Below are positions 35,962-43,677 of a stretch of DNA of 64,000 nucleotides, piece after piece (position 1 is the first letter of the stretch; each line of letters begins with the position of its first letter). The notes beneath the pieces are model-generated. The model was not told the DNA's origin, did no database searches, and saw only the letters and a program-made list of their open reading frames with translations. The DNA is from Paracoccus everestensis (GTDB taxonomy: Bacteria; Pseudomonadota; Alphaproteobacteria; Rhodobacterales; Rhodobacteraceae): the NCBI RefSeq assembly GCF_021491915.1, contig NZ_CP090836.1:2032501-2096500 (forward strand). Reading direction: 5' to 3'. A program made the position numbers and the translations under genes.

Positions 35962-36575
35962 CGCCGCACCTCACGGCTGCCTCGCCCGCCCAGCGTGCGG
36001 ACCTGGCGCCAGCGTTCGATCAGGGCGCTGACGCCGAATGGCATGGCGCCCTTCGTGCCGTCATGACTGCGATCCTCGTAGTAACGCGCCGCCAGCATGA
36101 TCACCGCCTGCGCCAGGTCGGCGGGAACCAGGGACCAAGCATCTCCGAACCCCGCCATAAAGGGCACGCTGACCATCCCGCGGCGCGGCACATGGGGCAG
36201 GATCACCCCCGTGGGCAGGATCATCGGCCGCTGTCCATGCGGCAGCAGCCGCCAGTTCTCGGCCGGAACCTCGGTCACGGTGCCCATGCCGTCGTCGATC
36301 TCGATCTTCTCGACTGCGACCACCGGCGCCAGGGGCAAGGTCTGGCCCAGCCGGTCGCGCCAGTCGTCCAGTTGCATCCGAAAGCGCCGGGTCAGCAGCA
36401 CCTTGCCCGTGCGCGCCTCGATCGTTGCGATCGCCGCGCGCAGGAACCCTGCCAGGGCCATGTCCTCGGCCGTATCGTCCGCAATCTCGAAGCCTGTTCC
36501 AAGCCGCAAATGCTCGCGCAGCGCCGCGACAGGCAGCGCCTCGGCTGCAGGCGCCGTTTCCTCGATCAGCATCAT
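35958..36575 (-). CDS. GTA gene 6: head-tail connector (adaptor)
   Basis: This 205-residue protein begins at tandem ATGs after GGGAGG. The DUF3168-independent connector family features are LPVAALREHLRLGTGFEIAD, RRFRMQLDDWRDR and the LAQAVIMLAARYYEDRSH helix common to gp6-like adaptors. It binds the portal. The upstream end faces a structured 190-base gap after the capsid gene. Confidence 0.88.
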   Translation of the reverse strand: MMLIEETAPAAEALPVAALREHLRLGTGFEIADDTAEDMALAGFLRAAIATIEARTGKVLLTRRFRMQLDDWRDRLGQTLPLAPVVAVEKIEIDDGMGTVTEVPAENWRLLPHGQRPMILPTGVILPHVPRRGMVSVPFMAGFGDAWSLVPADLAQAVIMLAARYYEDRSHDGTKGAMPFGVSALIERWRQVRTLGGRGSREVRR

Positions 36576-36655
36576 CTCGCGAACCTCCCGTCTTGCTGTC
36601 CGCTTGTATTTCCACCGGGCAAGGCCCACCCGGGGCCTCGCCGTTGCATCACGTC

Positions 36656-36742
36656 GGGAAAGACCGCGCCCGCGCGCCGGCCATCAGCGCGCGCGGACAG
36701 TTGCAAACCGGCATGGCCAGCGACCGGTGCGCGGTCTTTCCC
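36656..36742 (-). repeat. Large inverted repeat between capsid gene 5 and gene 6
   Basis: Two perfect 14-base arms, GGGAAAGACCGCGC (36656-36669) and its complement (36729-36742), enclose 59 bases that contain further complementary pairs (GGCCAT/ATGGCC and CGCG-rich stretches). On the minus-strand transcript this is a long stem-loop 23 bases after the capsid stop. No T-run follows, so an RNA-stability or processing role is more likely than termination. Confidence 0.75.
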
Positions 36743-36765
36743 TCACCTGGTCCCGCGATCGGGGA

Positions 36766-37929
36766 TCAGGCGAACTGCAACAGCTTGACGGCGCGGGAAT
36801 CGGTCACGCCGCCACCCACACGCTTGGTCGCATAGAACAACACATGGGGCTTGGCGCTGAACGGATCGCGCAACACGCGCAGATCGGGACGCTCGACGAT
36901 GGTATAGGCGGCGCGGAAATCGCCGAATGCCACGGCGATCGCTTCAGTGCCGATGTCGGGCATATCCTCGCTGATCAGCACCGGATAGCCCAACAGTTGC
37001 GGGGTCTGGCCCGCCGCCAGGGCGTCTGTCCACAGGAACCGGCCATCGGCATCCTTCATCTTGCGGATGGCGGCAGCGGTTTTGGAGTTCATGACGAAGC
37101 TGGCATTGACCCGGTATTCGGCACCAAGGGCATAGATCAGGTTGATCAGCGCATCCGCCGGGGCGGCCGTATCGAACCCGCCCATGGTGCCTGTTTCGAC
37201 GACGCCGATGGTGCCGTCGCCCGCCGTGGAATTGGGCGCGGTCGGATAGCTCAGGATGCCACGCGGCTTCGACATACCGTCGCCCGCGACAAAGGCTGCA
37301 GCCTCGGACCGGGCGAACTTGTCGGCGATGCGCTCGGCTAGCCAGGCCTCAACGTCGAAGGCACCATCGTCCAGCAGGCGCTGGCTGGCCTTTGGCATGG
37401 CCGACAACTCGTGCAGCGGGATCGAGATACGCTCGATGCCGCCCGGCGCGGTCTCGGCCGCCATGTCCTCGTCTGCCCAGCCTGCGCCCATCTCGCCCTT
37501 CTCGACCAGCACTTCATAGCTGGCGGATTCGATGGTCACGACATTGGCCAGCTTGCGCAGGGACGCGCCGGACCGCAGCACGTTCTGCACAGTCTCGGCC
37601 ACCTGGGGCGCCGCCAGGAAACCGCCGTCGCTGGCGACGGTCAGGCCCTTTTCCTCGATGACCAAGCCACGCAGGCCGTCGTCGTCGCCGCTGCGCAGAT
37701 AGGCGTTGAACGCCTTCTGATGGGGCACCTCGACTTCGGCGGCAGTGGACAGCGGGGTGCGGCCACGAAGGGCGGTCTTGCGATCAAGCATGGTCATGCG
37801 TTCGTCCTGTGCAGTGAATTTCTTTTGAATGTCGTCACGAAAGCCCCTGAGTTCGCTGACGAACCCCATCATGGCCCCCTTCAGGTCGGCGGCCGTGCCG
37901 CCACCGTCCGCGGCTTTCACCTCGGTCAT
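36766..37929 (-). CDS. GTA gene 5: major capsid protein (HK97 fold)
   Basis: This 387-residue protein has an N-terminal delta-domain (residues 1-about 95, helical and charged) that would be removed by the gene 4 protease, then the HK97 body. LTVASDGGFLAAPQVAETV is the start of the mature region, and AFVAGDGMSKPRGILSYP and AASYEV-like strand segments belong to the capsid fold. The start was placed at MTEVKAADGGG, after GAGGAGACAGACC. Hairpins flank the gene on both sides. Confidence 0.94.
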   Translation of the reverse strand: MTEVKAADGGGTAADLKGAMMGFVSELRGFRDDIQKKFTAQDERMTMLDRKTALRGRTPLSTAAEVEVPHQKAFNAYLRSGDDDGLRGLVIEEKGLTVASDGGFLAAPQVAETVQNVLRSGASLRKLANVVTIESASYEVLVEKGEMGAGWADEDMAAETAPGGIERISIPLHELSAMPKASQRLLDDGAFDVEAWLAERIADKFARSEAAAFVAGDGMSKPRGILSYPTAPNSTAGDGTIGVVETGTMGGFDTAAPADALINLIYALGAEYRVNASFVMNSKTAAAIRKMKDADGRFLWTDALAAGQTPQLLGYPVLISEDMPDIGTEAIAVAFGDFRAAYTIVERPDLRVLRDPFSAKPHVLFYATKRVGGGVTDSRAVKLLQFA

Positions 37930-37989
37930 GGTCTGTCTCCTCATCACGATGATCGGGGATGCCGCAGCTCCTTGGCCGCCCCTGCCTTC

Positions 37990-38037
37990 GGGTCGCCAAG
38001 GCGACCCAAATCCGTAGGGTGCGCGCTCGCACGCACC
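37990..38037 (-). repeat. Two hairpins between protease gene 4 and capsid gene 5
   Basis: GGGTCGCC-AA-GGCGACCC (37990-38007) is a perfect 8-bp stem. GGTGCG (38018-38023) pairs with CGCACC (38032-38037). Both lie in the 115-base gap upstream of the capsid gene, and neither has a T-run. They may mark an mRNA processing point. Confidence 0.65.
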
Positions 38038-38044
38038 GCCAATT

Positions 38045-38572
38045 TCAAACCCGCAAGGCCTCAGCCGCCGCCACAAAGAGCGCTGCCACCTCGCGCAGGT
38101 CGTCCGCGTCCTTGCGGCCCACCTTGGCCTCGGGCAGCATCGGGAACGTGACCAGCGACACTTCCCACAACTCGACCTCGGCCAGCACCCGGCGGCCCTG
38201 CTTGTCCCGTTCCGCCCGGATCGTGCGATAGCCGATGGACAGGCCGTCGATGGCGCCCGCCTGGATCAGGGCCGCGGCTTCCCGAGCCTGGGTCACCTCG
38301 GGCAGCAACCGTCCCTTGACCCACAATCCCTTCTCGTCCTCGCGGATCTCGTCCCAGACGCCGATGGGCTTTGCCGGGTCGTGCTGCCACAGCATCCGCA
38401 CCTTGTCGCCCTTGGCCGCCAGCCGCGCGAGGGATGCGCCAAAGGCCCCCGGCGCCACCGCGTCGCCCCCTTGGTCTGTCATCCCGAAAAGACTGGCATA
38501 GCCCTCGATCACCTGCCCGTCGGTCAGGACGGGCGCACCGCCCGCAAATTTCACCTCAAGTCCCGGAACCAT
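38045..38572 (-). CDS. GTA gene 4: prohead protease (HK97 family)
   Basis: This 175-residue serine protease matures the capsid. The catalytic His is in MLWQHDPAKPIGVWDE and the Ser in AIDGLSIGYRTIRAE, with the usual DQGGDAVAPGAFGASL segment before. Length is standard for the family. It follows gene 3.5 after a 3-base gap. Confidence 0.92.
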   Translation of the reverse strand: MVPGLEVKFAGGAPVLTDGQVIEGYASLFGMTDQGGDAVAPGAFGASLARLAAKGDKVRMLWQHDPAKPIGVWDEIREDEKGLWVKGRLLPEVTQAREAAALIQAGAIDGLSIGYRTIRAERDKQGRRVLAEVELWEVSLVTFPMLPEAKVGRKDADDLREVAALFVAAAEALRV

Positions 38573-38575
38573 TTG

Positions 38576-38809
38576 TCAGCCTCCTTTGGGCGCAAATTCG
38601 ATAATGCCCTGCACGGCCTGCGTCAGGATCACCGCGACGACGCCATAGACGGTCATCCACAACCGACGCTCCAGCCCCTCGATCAGCGCCTCGATCCGCT
38701 CCAGCCGCTTCTCCATGCCGCCGAATTGCAGCGCCATGATCCGTTCCTGAGCTTCGAACCGCTGGTCGTGCCAGCCAAAGCTGTCCTTCACAAAGCGCGA
38801 CCCTTCCAT
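38576..38809 (-). CDS. GTA gene 3.5: small membrane-spanning protein
   Basis: This 77-residue protein sits where RcGTA gene 3.5 lies, between portal and protease. An N-terminal coiled-coil (FGGMEKRLERIEALIEGLER) is followed by one membrane helix (LWMTVYGVVAVILTQAVQGI). The start MEGSRFVKDSF is 4 bases after the gene 3 stop. Its role is unknown. Confidence 0.75.
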   Translation of the reverse strand: MEGSRFVKDSFGWHDQRFEAQERIMALQFGGMEKRLERIEALIEGLERRLWMTVYGVVAVILTQAVQGIIEFAPKGG

Positions 38810-38813
38810 CCGA

Positions 38814-39998
38814 TCACGCTCCGGCCAGCGGCGGCAGACCCAGCAGCGCCCGCTTTTCCGCATCCGTCAGAAAGGTCGCGGCCCCGATCCTGGCCCATTG
38901 CTGGTCCCGCTCCTCGGCCAAGGCCGGGATGCGGTCGGGATCCGGGCGCAACTCGAACTCGGCGCCCAAATGCTCGGACAGCCACCAGGCGACCGATGCC
39001 GCGACCCGCGTAGCCAACGGCAGCACCGTCAGCCGGTAAAAGGCCCGATGCGCCTCGGCATAGTTGGCATAGGTCGCGTCACCGGGGATCCCCAGCAACA
39101 TGGGCGGCACGCCGAATGCCAGCGCGATCTCTCGCGCCGCCGACAGCTTCGTCTCGTGGAACTCCATGTCGCTGGGGCTGAACCCCATCGGCTTCCAGTC
39201 AAGTCCCCCTTCCAGCAGCATCGGACGCCCCGCATTGCGCGCGCCCTGGTGGTTCATCTCGATCTCGCCCACCAGGCGGTCGTATTGTTCGGGCGACAGA
39301 ACCCCCTGGCCGTCGATGCCCTTATAGACAATGGCCCCCGAAGGCCGCGCCGCGTTGTCCAGCAGTGCCTTGGACCAGGCCGATGCGCTGTTGTGGACAT
39401 CCAGCGCCACCGCCGCCGCCTGCATGGGGGACAGACCGTAATGGTCGTCCTGCGGATGGAAGGACTTGACGTGGCAGATCGGATCGGGACTGCCGGTCAT
39501 GTCGAACCGATGCTTGCGCCCGCCCACCGCATATTCATAGGCGACGGGCCATCCGTCCGCCCCTGGAACGATGCTCATCCGGTCCGACCGCAGCACATGC
39601 AGTTCCTCGGGCAGCCCCTGGGCGCCCAGGCCAGCCGCCTCGACATAGCCGTTGCCCGACAACAGCATCTGCCCGAACAACGCCTCGAACAGTTCTGCCC
39701 GGCCTTGGCCCGGATTGGGGCGACGCAACAGATCCAGCACGGGATGCACGTCATACCGCCGGTCGCGATCCTCGCAGACCAGCGGCACGGCAGCCCCTGC
39801 CTCGGCGATCAGCTTCACGCAGCGAAAGCCCACGGGATTGCCCACGAACCCGCCGCGCGTCAGGCTGGCCGTATCGCGCGCCGACCAGACCGCACGGCCC
39901 GCGCCGCTGGCCAGCGCCACCACTCGGCCCGTCGCACTGGCCTTTCTTTCCGGCGCGGGGGCCTGCTTTTCCTCCCGCGAAAACATTCGAAACGCCAT
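38814..39998 (-). CDS. GTA gene 3: portal protein (HK97 family)
   Basis: This 394-residue protein forms the dodecameric DNA gate. NPVGFRCVKLIAEAGAAVPL, HPVLDLLRRPNP, LLSGNGYVEA and GVPPMLLGIPGDATYANY are the usual portal segments. The ATG at 39998 follows GGAGGCAGAG; an in-frame ATG four codons upstream has no ribosome site. A terminator-like hairpin lies 19 bases upstream. Confidence 0.93.
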   Translation of the reverse strand: MAFRMFSREEKQAPAPERKASATGRVVALASGAGRAVWSARDTASLTRGGFVGNPVGFRCVKLIAEAGAAVPLVCEDRDRRYDVHPVLDLLRRPNPGQGRAELFEALFGQMLLSGNGYVEAAGLGAQGLPEELHVLRSDRMSIVPGADGWPVAYEYAVGGRKHRFDMTGSPDPICHVKSFHPQDDHYGLSPMQAAAVALDVHNSASAWSKALLDNAARPSGAIVYKGIDGQGVLSPEQYDRLVGEIEMNHQGARNAGRPMLLEGGLDWKPMGFSPSDMEFHETKLSAAREIALAFGVPPMLLGIPGDATYANYAEAHRAFYRLTVLPLATRVAASVAWWLSEHLGAEFELRPDPDRIPALAEERDQQWARIGAATFLTDAEKRALLGLPPLAGA

Positions 39999-40016
39999 CT
40001 CTGCCTCCATGCCACG

Positions 40017-40044
40017 AAAAAGGGCCGCCAAACGGCAGCCCTTT
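40017..40044 (-). terminator. Terminator-like hairpin between GTA genes 2 and 3
   Basis: An 11-bp stem with one mismatch (AAAGGGCTGCC/GGCGGCCCTTT on the minus strand) has a GTTT loop and ends in five T residues, directly before gene 3. It should reduce transcription from gene 2 into gene 3 unless bypassed. Confidence 0.7.
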
Positions 40045-40049
40045 CATCC

Positions 40050-40094
40050 TGGTCCAAATATCCTCTGGGGGTCCGGGGGGCGAAGCGCCCCCGG
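40050..40094 (-). repeat. Intergenic repeat, copy 1
   Basis: A unit beginning TGGTCCAAATATCCTC and ending with the hairpin GGGGGCG-AAG-CGCCCCC (7-bp stem, 40076-40092), also present at 46221-46266 with few changes. Both copies lie directly after the stop codon of a minus-strand gene. Confidence 0.85.
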
Positions 40095-40100
40095 CTTTTG

Positions 40101-41441
40101 CTACAACCGCCGCATCTGCGGCCGCCGCCAGCTTGATCCCGGCTCGATCACCAGTTCGTGGATCGCCCAGACCAGCGCATCCAGCCGGTCCGGCGACCCG
40201 CGCCCCTCGAAGCCGCGCACCGTCATCTGGCACATCTGGTCCTCCAGCGCGCCAAGCCCGCGCAGGTGCTTGACCCGCCCCTGCTCGTACAGCGCGGCCA
40301 CAGGCTCGGCCCGCAATCCCTTGCCGCGACCGGCCCGCAAGGCCCGGAAAGGCACCAAGGGATCCACCTGCCGGATCACGCTTTCCACCAGGTCGCCGCC
40401 CTGGTTCACCTCGGCCACCAGGCGTTCCGCCCCATGCCGGTCCATCGCGGCAATCGCGGCACGGGCCCAGTCCAACGGCCCGCCCCTGATCGTGGCGTCC
40501 TCCAGCACATAGGTCCGCCAGTCGCCCGGCTCGCCCTCGGCCACGACGCCCGCGACCACGATCCCGCATTCGTCGCTGGCCTTGCCCGCCGTGACGGCAG
40601 GATCGACCGCCACGACAACGCGCGACAGCCTGGGCGCCCGGTCCACCCGGCAACCTTCCAGCATGGCCGTCGTCCACAATGCGCCCTCGACATCGTCCAG
40701 CAGCACGCCATCCAGTTCCTGCCGCCCCAGCCGGGTGCCGCCATAACGCTGCGCCACCTCGGCCAGGAAGCTTTCCGCCAGATAAGCGCGGTTCGCATCC
40801 GTGGGCGCATGGGTCGTGACCGTGGACGCGTTACCCAGGATCCGCTTCAGCACACCCACGTTGCGCGGCGTGGTCGTGACCACCTGCTGCGGATTGTCCC
40901 CCAGGCGCAGCGCGAATTGCAGCATATCCCAGACATCCTCGGACTTCTTCCACTTGGCCAGCTCGTCCGCCCAGGCCGCGTCGAACTGCGGCCCGCGCAA
41001 GGCCTCGGGCTCGTGCGCGGAATAAACCGTGGCCGTCGCGCCGTTGACCCAGACCAGCCGCTTGCGCCCGGCCTCCCAGACGGGACGCCGGTCGGGAGGA
41101 GAGCAGGCGAGGATCCCGCTTTCCCCGAACACCATCACCTCGCGCACCTGGTCAAAGGTTTCCCCGACCAGGGCCACGCGATGACAGCGCCCGGGTGCGG
41201 CGGCGCTCGGTCCCTCGACCATCCGCCGCACCCATTCGGACCCGGCGCGGGTCTTGCCCGCACCGCGCCCGCCCATGATGACCCAGGTCTTCCAGTCGCC
41301 CTCGGGGGGCAACTGGTGGGGCAAGGCCCAGAACTCGAACAGCCAGGGCAATGCCATCAGCGCGTTTTCCGAAAGCCCGCCCAGGAAAGCGTCAACGTCC
41401 TCCGGCGCGGCGGAGGCAAGCCAGGCGGCGCCCGATTTCAT
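40101..41441 (-). CDS. GTA gene 2: large terminase subunit
   Basis: This 446-residue motor packages host DNA. Walker A is GGRGAGKT (residues 57-64); the Walker B region is FDAAWADELAKW; TTTPRN is the coupling motif. The nuclease domain has VVVAVDPAVTAGK and the DALVWAIHEL end. MKSGAAWLASAAPEDVDAF was taken as the start; a longer reading to 41510 would overlap gene 1 by more than 100 bases. The chosen start still overlaps gene 1 by 50 bases. Confidence 0.93.
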   Translation of the reverse strand: MKSGAAWLASAAPEDVDAFLGGLSENALMALPWLFEFWALPHQLPPEGDWKTWVIMGGRGAGKTRAGSEWVRRMVEGPSAAAPGRCHRVALVGETFDQVREVMVFGESGILACSPPDRRPVWEAGRKRLVWVNGATATVYSAHEPEALRGPQFDAAWADELAKWKKSEDVWDMLQFALRLGDNPQQVVTTTPRNVGVLKRILGNASTVTTHAPTDANRAYLAESFLAEVAQRYGGTRLGRQELDGVLLDDVEGALWTTAMLEGCRVDRAPRLSRVVVAVDPAVTAGKASDECGIVVAGVVAEGEPGDWRTYVLEDATIRGGPLDWARAAIAAMDRHGAERLVAEVNQGGDLVESVIRQVDPLVPFRALRAGRGKGLRAEPVAALYEQGRVKHLRGLGALEDQMCQMTVRGFEGRGSPDRLDALVWAIHELVIEPGSSWRRPQMRRL

Positions 41442-41703
41442 CTCGTGCCGCGTCAAGGTCAAGGCTTCCGCCCCCGACCCCGCCGGCGATATCCTTGCGT
41501 AACTTGTCAACCCTGTTCCTTTCCACCATCAAAAGGCCGACCGCTTCGCGGACGACCTTTGCGGTCTGCATGGCGTCCTTCAACTCGGCGGGATCGACGG
41601 CCCCACTTTGCCGGGCCTCCAACGCGGCCTCGTGTCGTTTCAAATCCTTGACATAGGACCAGAACAAACCCTCGGCGACGGCAATGGCCTCGCTGGGGTC
41701 CAT
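41392..41703 (-). CDS. GTA gene 1: small terminase subunit
   Basis: This 103-residue helical protein (AEGLFWSYVKDLKRHEAALEA, AMQTAKVVREAVGLLMVERN) corresponds to RcGTA gene 1, the small terminase. The start at 41703 (MDPSEAIAV) is preceded by GGAGG at ideal spacing. An in-frame ATG at 41811 would add 36 residues but has only a weak ribosome site and lies 38 bases from a terminator T-run. The shorter form leaves room for a promoter. Confidence 0.8.
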   Translation of the reverse strand: MDPSEAIAVAEGLFWSYVKDLKRHEAALEARQSGAVDPAELKDAMQTAKVVREAVGLLMVERNRVDKLRKDIAGGVGGGSLDLDAARDEIGRRLACLRRAGGR

Positions 41704-41825
41704 CGCAGCCTCCGCACTCGCAACCGGCTTCACGTCCGCCCGGACCGGGTTGACCCCGGACACGAACGGTCCTTCGAGGTCAGAAACCCCGCGCCATTCC
41801 ATATCGTTCATGCAAACTGTCCCGC

Positions 41826-41846
41826 CTCGTGTCCTGTCCGCACGAG
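41826..41846 (-). promoter_or_regulatory. Hairpin in the GTA gene 1 upstream region
   Basis: CTCGTG (41826-41831) pairs with CACGAG (41841-41846). It lies between the terminator at 41850-41890 and gene 1. A further inverted pair CCGGG/CCCGG is at 41745-41759. This interval is where the GTA promoter and activator sites would be expected; I see no clear -35/-10 pair. Confidence 0.3.
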
Positions 41847-41849
41847 CCG

Positions 41850-41890
41850 AAAAACGAAAAAGCGGCCCAAGGGGTGCCCCCCGGCCGCTT
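41850..41890 (-). terminator. Strong terminator upstream of GTA gene 1
   Basis: AAGCGGCC (41860-41867) pairs with GGCCGCTT (41883-41890), with an inner GGGG/CCCC pair. On the minus strand the stem is followed by TTTTTCGTTTTT. It would stop transcripts arriving from the IS element or the phasin-like gene before the GTA cluster. Confidence 0.85.
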
Positions 41891-41925
41891 GCCCATTTCT
41901 CCCAGCATGGAAATGTTCTACCTTA

Positions 41926-42980
41926 GAGCGTATTTCAGCCATCAAGATTCAGGATTCCCAGCCTGCCAATGATGTGATTCCCTTCTGCTGAGGCAGATGG
42001 AGATTTCAGATGGGCAAGCCACATCCAGCAGAGCTTCGTAGCCGGGTTATCGGCTACGTGGACGAAGGTCACGGACACCGTCAGGCGGCCCGGCACTTTC
42101 GGGTGTCGCCGAAATTCGTCAATGATCTGGTGAAGCTGCGACGCGAGATCGGATGTTTGACCCCGAGGCGACAAGGCAATGGCGGCGGACATGGCAAGCT
42201 GGTGGGCATGACCGGCTGGCTCAAGGCCCGCGTCACGGCCAAAAGCGGGATCACGCTTGATGAACTCGTAGCCGAGTTGGCTGAGACGCATGGCATCGAT
42301 GTCCACCGCGCCACCGTCTGGCGCGTTCTGCGGGGTCTCGGACTGAGCCATAAAAAAAACTCTGCAGGCGCTTGAACAAAAGCGAAAGGACGTCGCCGCT
42401 CTGCGCCATGTCTGGATCGCGAGACGCCAGCCTTTCATGGCCAATCACCTGGAGCGATTGGCGTTTGTTGATGAGACCGGGGTCAAGACGAACATGGCCA
42501 AGACCTCCGGCTGGGCACCCTGCGGGCAGCGCCTCGTTGATCATGCGCCGTTCGGGCATTGGCGCACCCAGACCTTTGTCGCGGCCCTGCGCCATGACCG
42601 GTTGGATGCGCCCTGGGTAATCGACGGCGCAATGAACGCCGAGATGTTCGATCTCTACACCAAAACCCAGTTGGTCCCGACACTCCGGCCCGGCGATGTC
42701 GTCATTCTGGACAATCTCTCCAGCCACAAGAGCCCTGCCGCAGCGGCAGCACTGCGCGATGTTGGCGCGTGGTTCCTTTTCCTGCCGCCATACAGCCCCG
42801 ACCTCAACCCGATCGAGATGGCCTTCGCCAAACTCAAGACGCTGATCAGAAAAGCCGCCGCCCGCACCTACGATCAGCTTTGGGCTGCGGTTGGCCAGGT
42901 CTGCGATCTGTTCTCCGATGAGGAGTGCTACAACTACTTCAAAGCCGCAGGGTATGAGACCGATTGAGTGCAACAGGCTC
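41926..42980 (+). mobile_element. IS630-family insertion sequence, 1055 bp
   Basis: The element is bounded by TA on both sides (41924-41925 and 42981-42982), the target duplication of the IS630/Tc1 group. Imperfect terminal inverted repeats start GAGCGTATTTCAGCC on the left and GAGCCTGTTGCACTC on the right (11 of 16 bases match). It carries one transposase split over two frames. It lies between the GTA cluster and the phasin-like gene. Confidence 0.9.
42010..42967 (+). CDS. IS630 transposase, two frames joined at an A8 run
   Basis: The first frame (42010-42375) encodes the helix-turn-helix half (VIGYVDEGHGHRQAARHFRV, HRATVWRVLRGLGLSHKK). The second runs on to 42967 and carries the DDE catalytic half: FVDETGVKTNM, VVILDNLSSHKS and SPDLNPIEMAFAKLK. 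They are joined at eight A residues (42352-42359); a +1 shift, or loss of one A in the transcript, gives SHKK-TLQALEQ. This is usual for the family, where slippage on A-runs makes the full transposase, so the element may be active. A true frameshift mutation cannot be excluded. Confidence 0.85.
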
Positions 42981-43120
42981 TAGGGCGTTCGGTAAGTCAA
43001 TCACTAAACCCAGGGGCGTTCGCTTCACCCAAGTTTAACCAATCCGAACAAGGCCTTGATCCGCGCAACACCCCATGCAACACCCGCCTAGACAGGCTGT
43101 CGCAACGCATCGGGATTCGC

Positions 43121-43552
43121 CTAGACGTCCTTCTTTTTCTGGCCTTTAGCCTCGGTCGCGGCGGCGATTGCATTGGCGGCCTCGTCCTGCATCTTTTGCG
43201 CGAACCCGACCATCTGCGCGGCATAGGCTTCGGTCCATTCCGGCAAGTGCCCCGACTTCATGGCGGCGGCGCGCATTTCCTCGCCCTTGTCGCGCATCTT
43301 CTGGAACTGTTCTTCCCAGGCGGTCTGCATGACCTGCCACTGATTGCGGACATTTTCCCCGGCTTCCTCGAAATAGTTCTGGAACTGACGGTTCATCTCG
43401 TCCTGGCGCTGCATGGCTGTTTCCTGCCATTTGCGCGCGCTTGCCATCATCTCGTCGTTGCGGCTGCTCATATTGTCCTGCCACTCGGTCACGCGCTTTT
43501 CATAGGTGCGCGCGTTTTCGGCCAGGGTGGAAAACATATCGGACAGTCTCAT
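43121..43552 (-). CDS. Phasin-like coiled-coil protein
   Basis: This 143-residue protein is helical and rich in Gln, Glu and Met (RKWQETAMQRQDEMNRQFQ, EEAGENVRNQWQVMQTAWEE), ending in a lysine tail (KGQKKKDV). The pattern resembles phasins, which coat polyhydroxyalkanoate granules, and other long amphipathic helical proteins. No PHA gene is adjacent, so the name rests on composition. It starts after AAGGAGG. The 138 bases after it up to the IS element hold nothing I recognise. Confidence 0.6.
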   Translation of the reverse strand: MRLSDMFSTLAENARTYEKRVTEWQDNMSSRNDEMMASARKWQETAMQRQDEMNRQFQNYFEEAGENVRNQWQVMQTAWEEQFQKMRDKGEEMRAAAMKSGHLPEWTEAYAAQMVGFAQKMQDEAANAIAAATEAKGQKKKDV

Positions 43553-43602
43553 GGCTCAACCTCCTTGCAAAGACTCAGGCCCGGCGCGGTCCACGCCATC
43601 GG

Positions 43603-43645
43603 AAAAGCCCGCCCCTTGCCTGCGATGCTGCGGCGGGGGGCGGGC
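43603..43645 (-). terminator. Terminator downstream of mltG
   Basis: GCCCGCCCC (43607-43615) pairs with GGGGCGGGC (43637-43645); on the minus strand the stem ends in TTTT. It lies 33 bases after the mltG stop. Confidence 0.75.
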
Positions 43646-43677
43646 CTTGTCAAACCCTTTGCATGGCTTGGGCTGGC

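Noticed and set aside
40158..41651. Long frame opposite the large terminase gene
   Set aside because: Proline, arginine and histidine-rich shadow without any family match; terminase motifs on the minus strand are complete.
41704..41811. Longer start for GTA gene 1 at 41811
   Set aside because: Poor ribosome site and only 38 bases from a terminator T-run; the ATG at 41703 has GGAGG at good spacing. Kept as an alternative in the feature.
27095..43552. GTA cluster as a prophage
   Set aside because: No integrase, lysogeny, replication or attachment sites; gene order is that of RcGTA and composition equals the surroundings.
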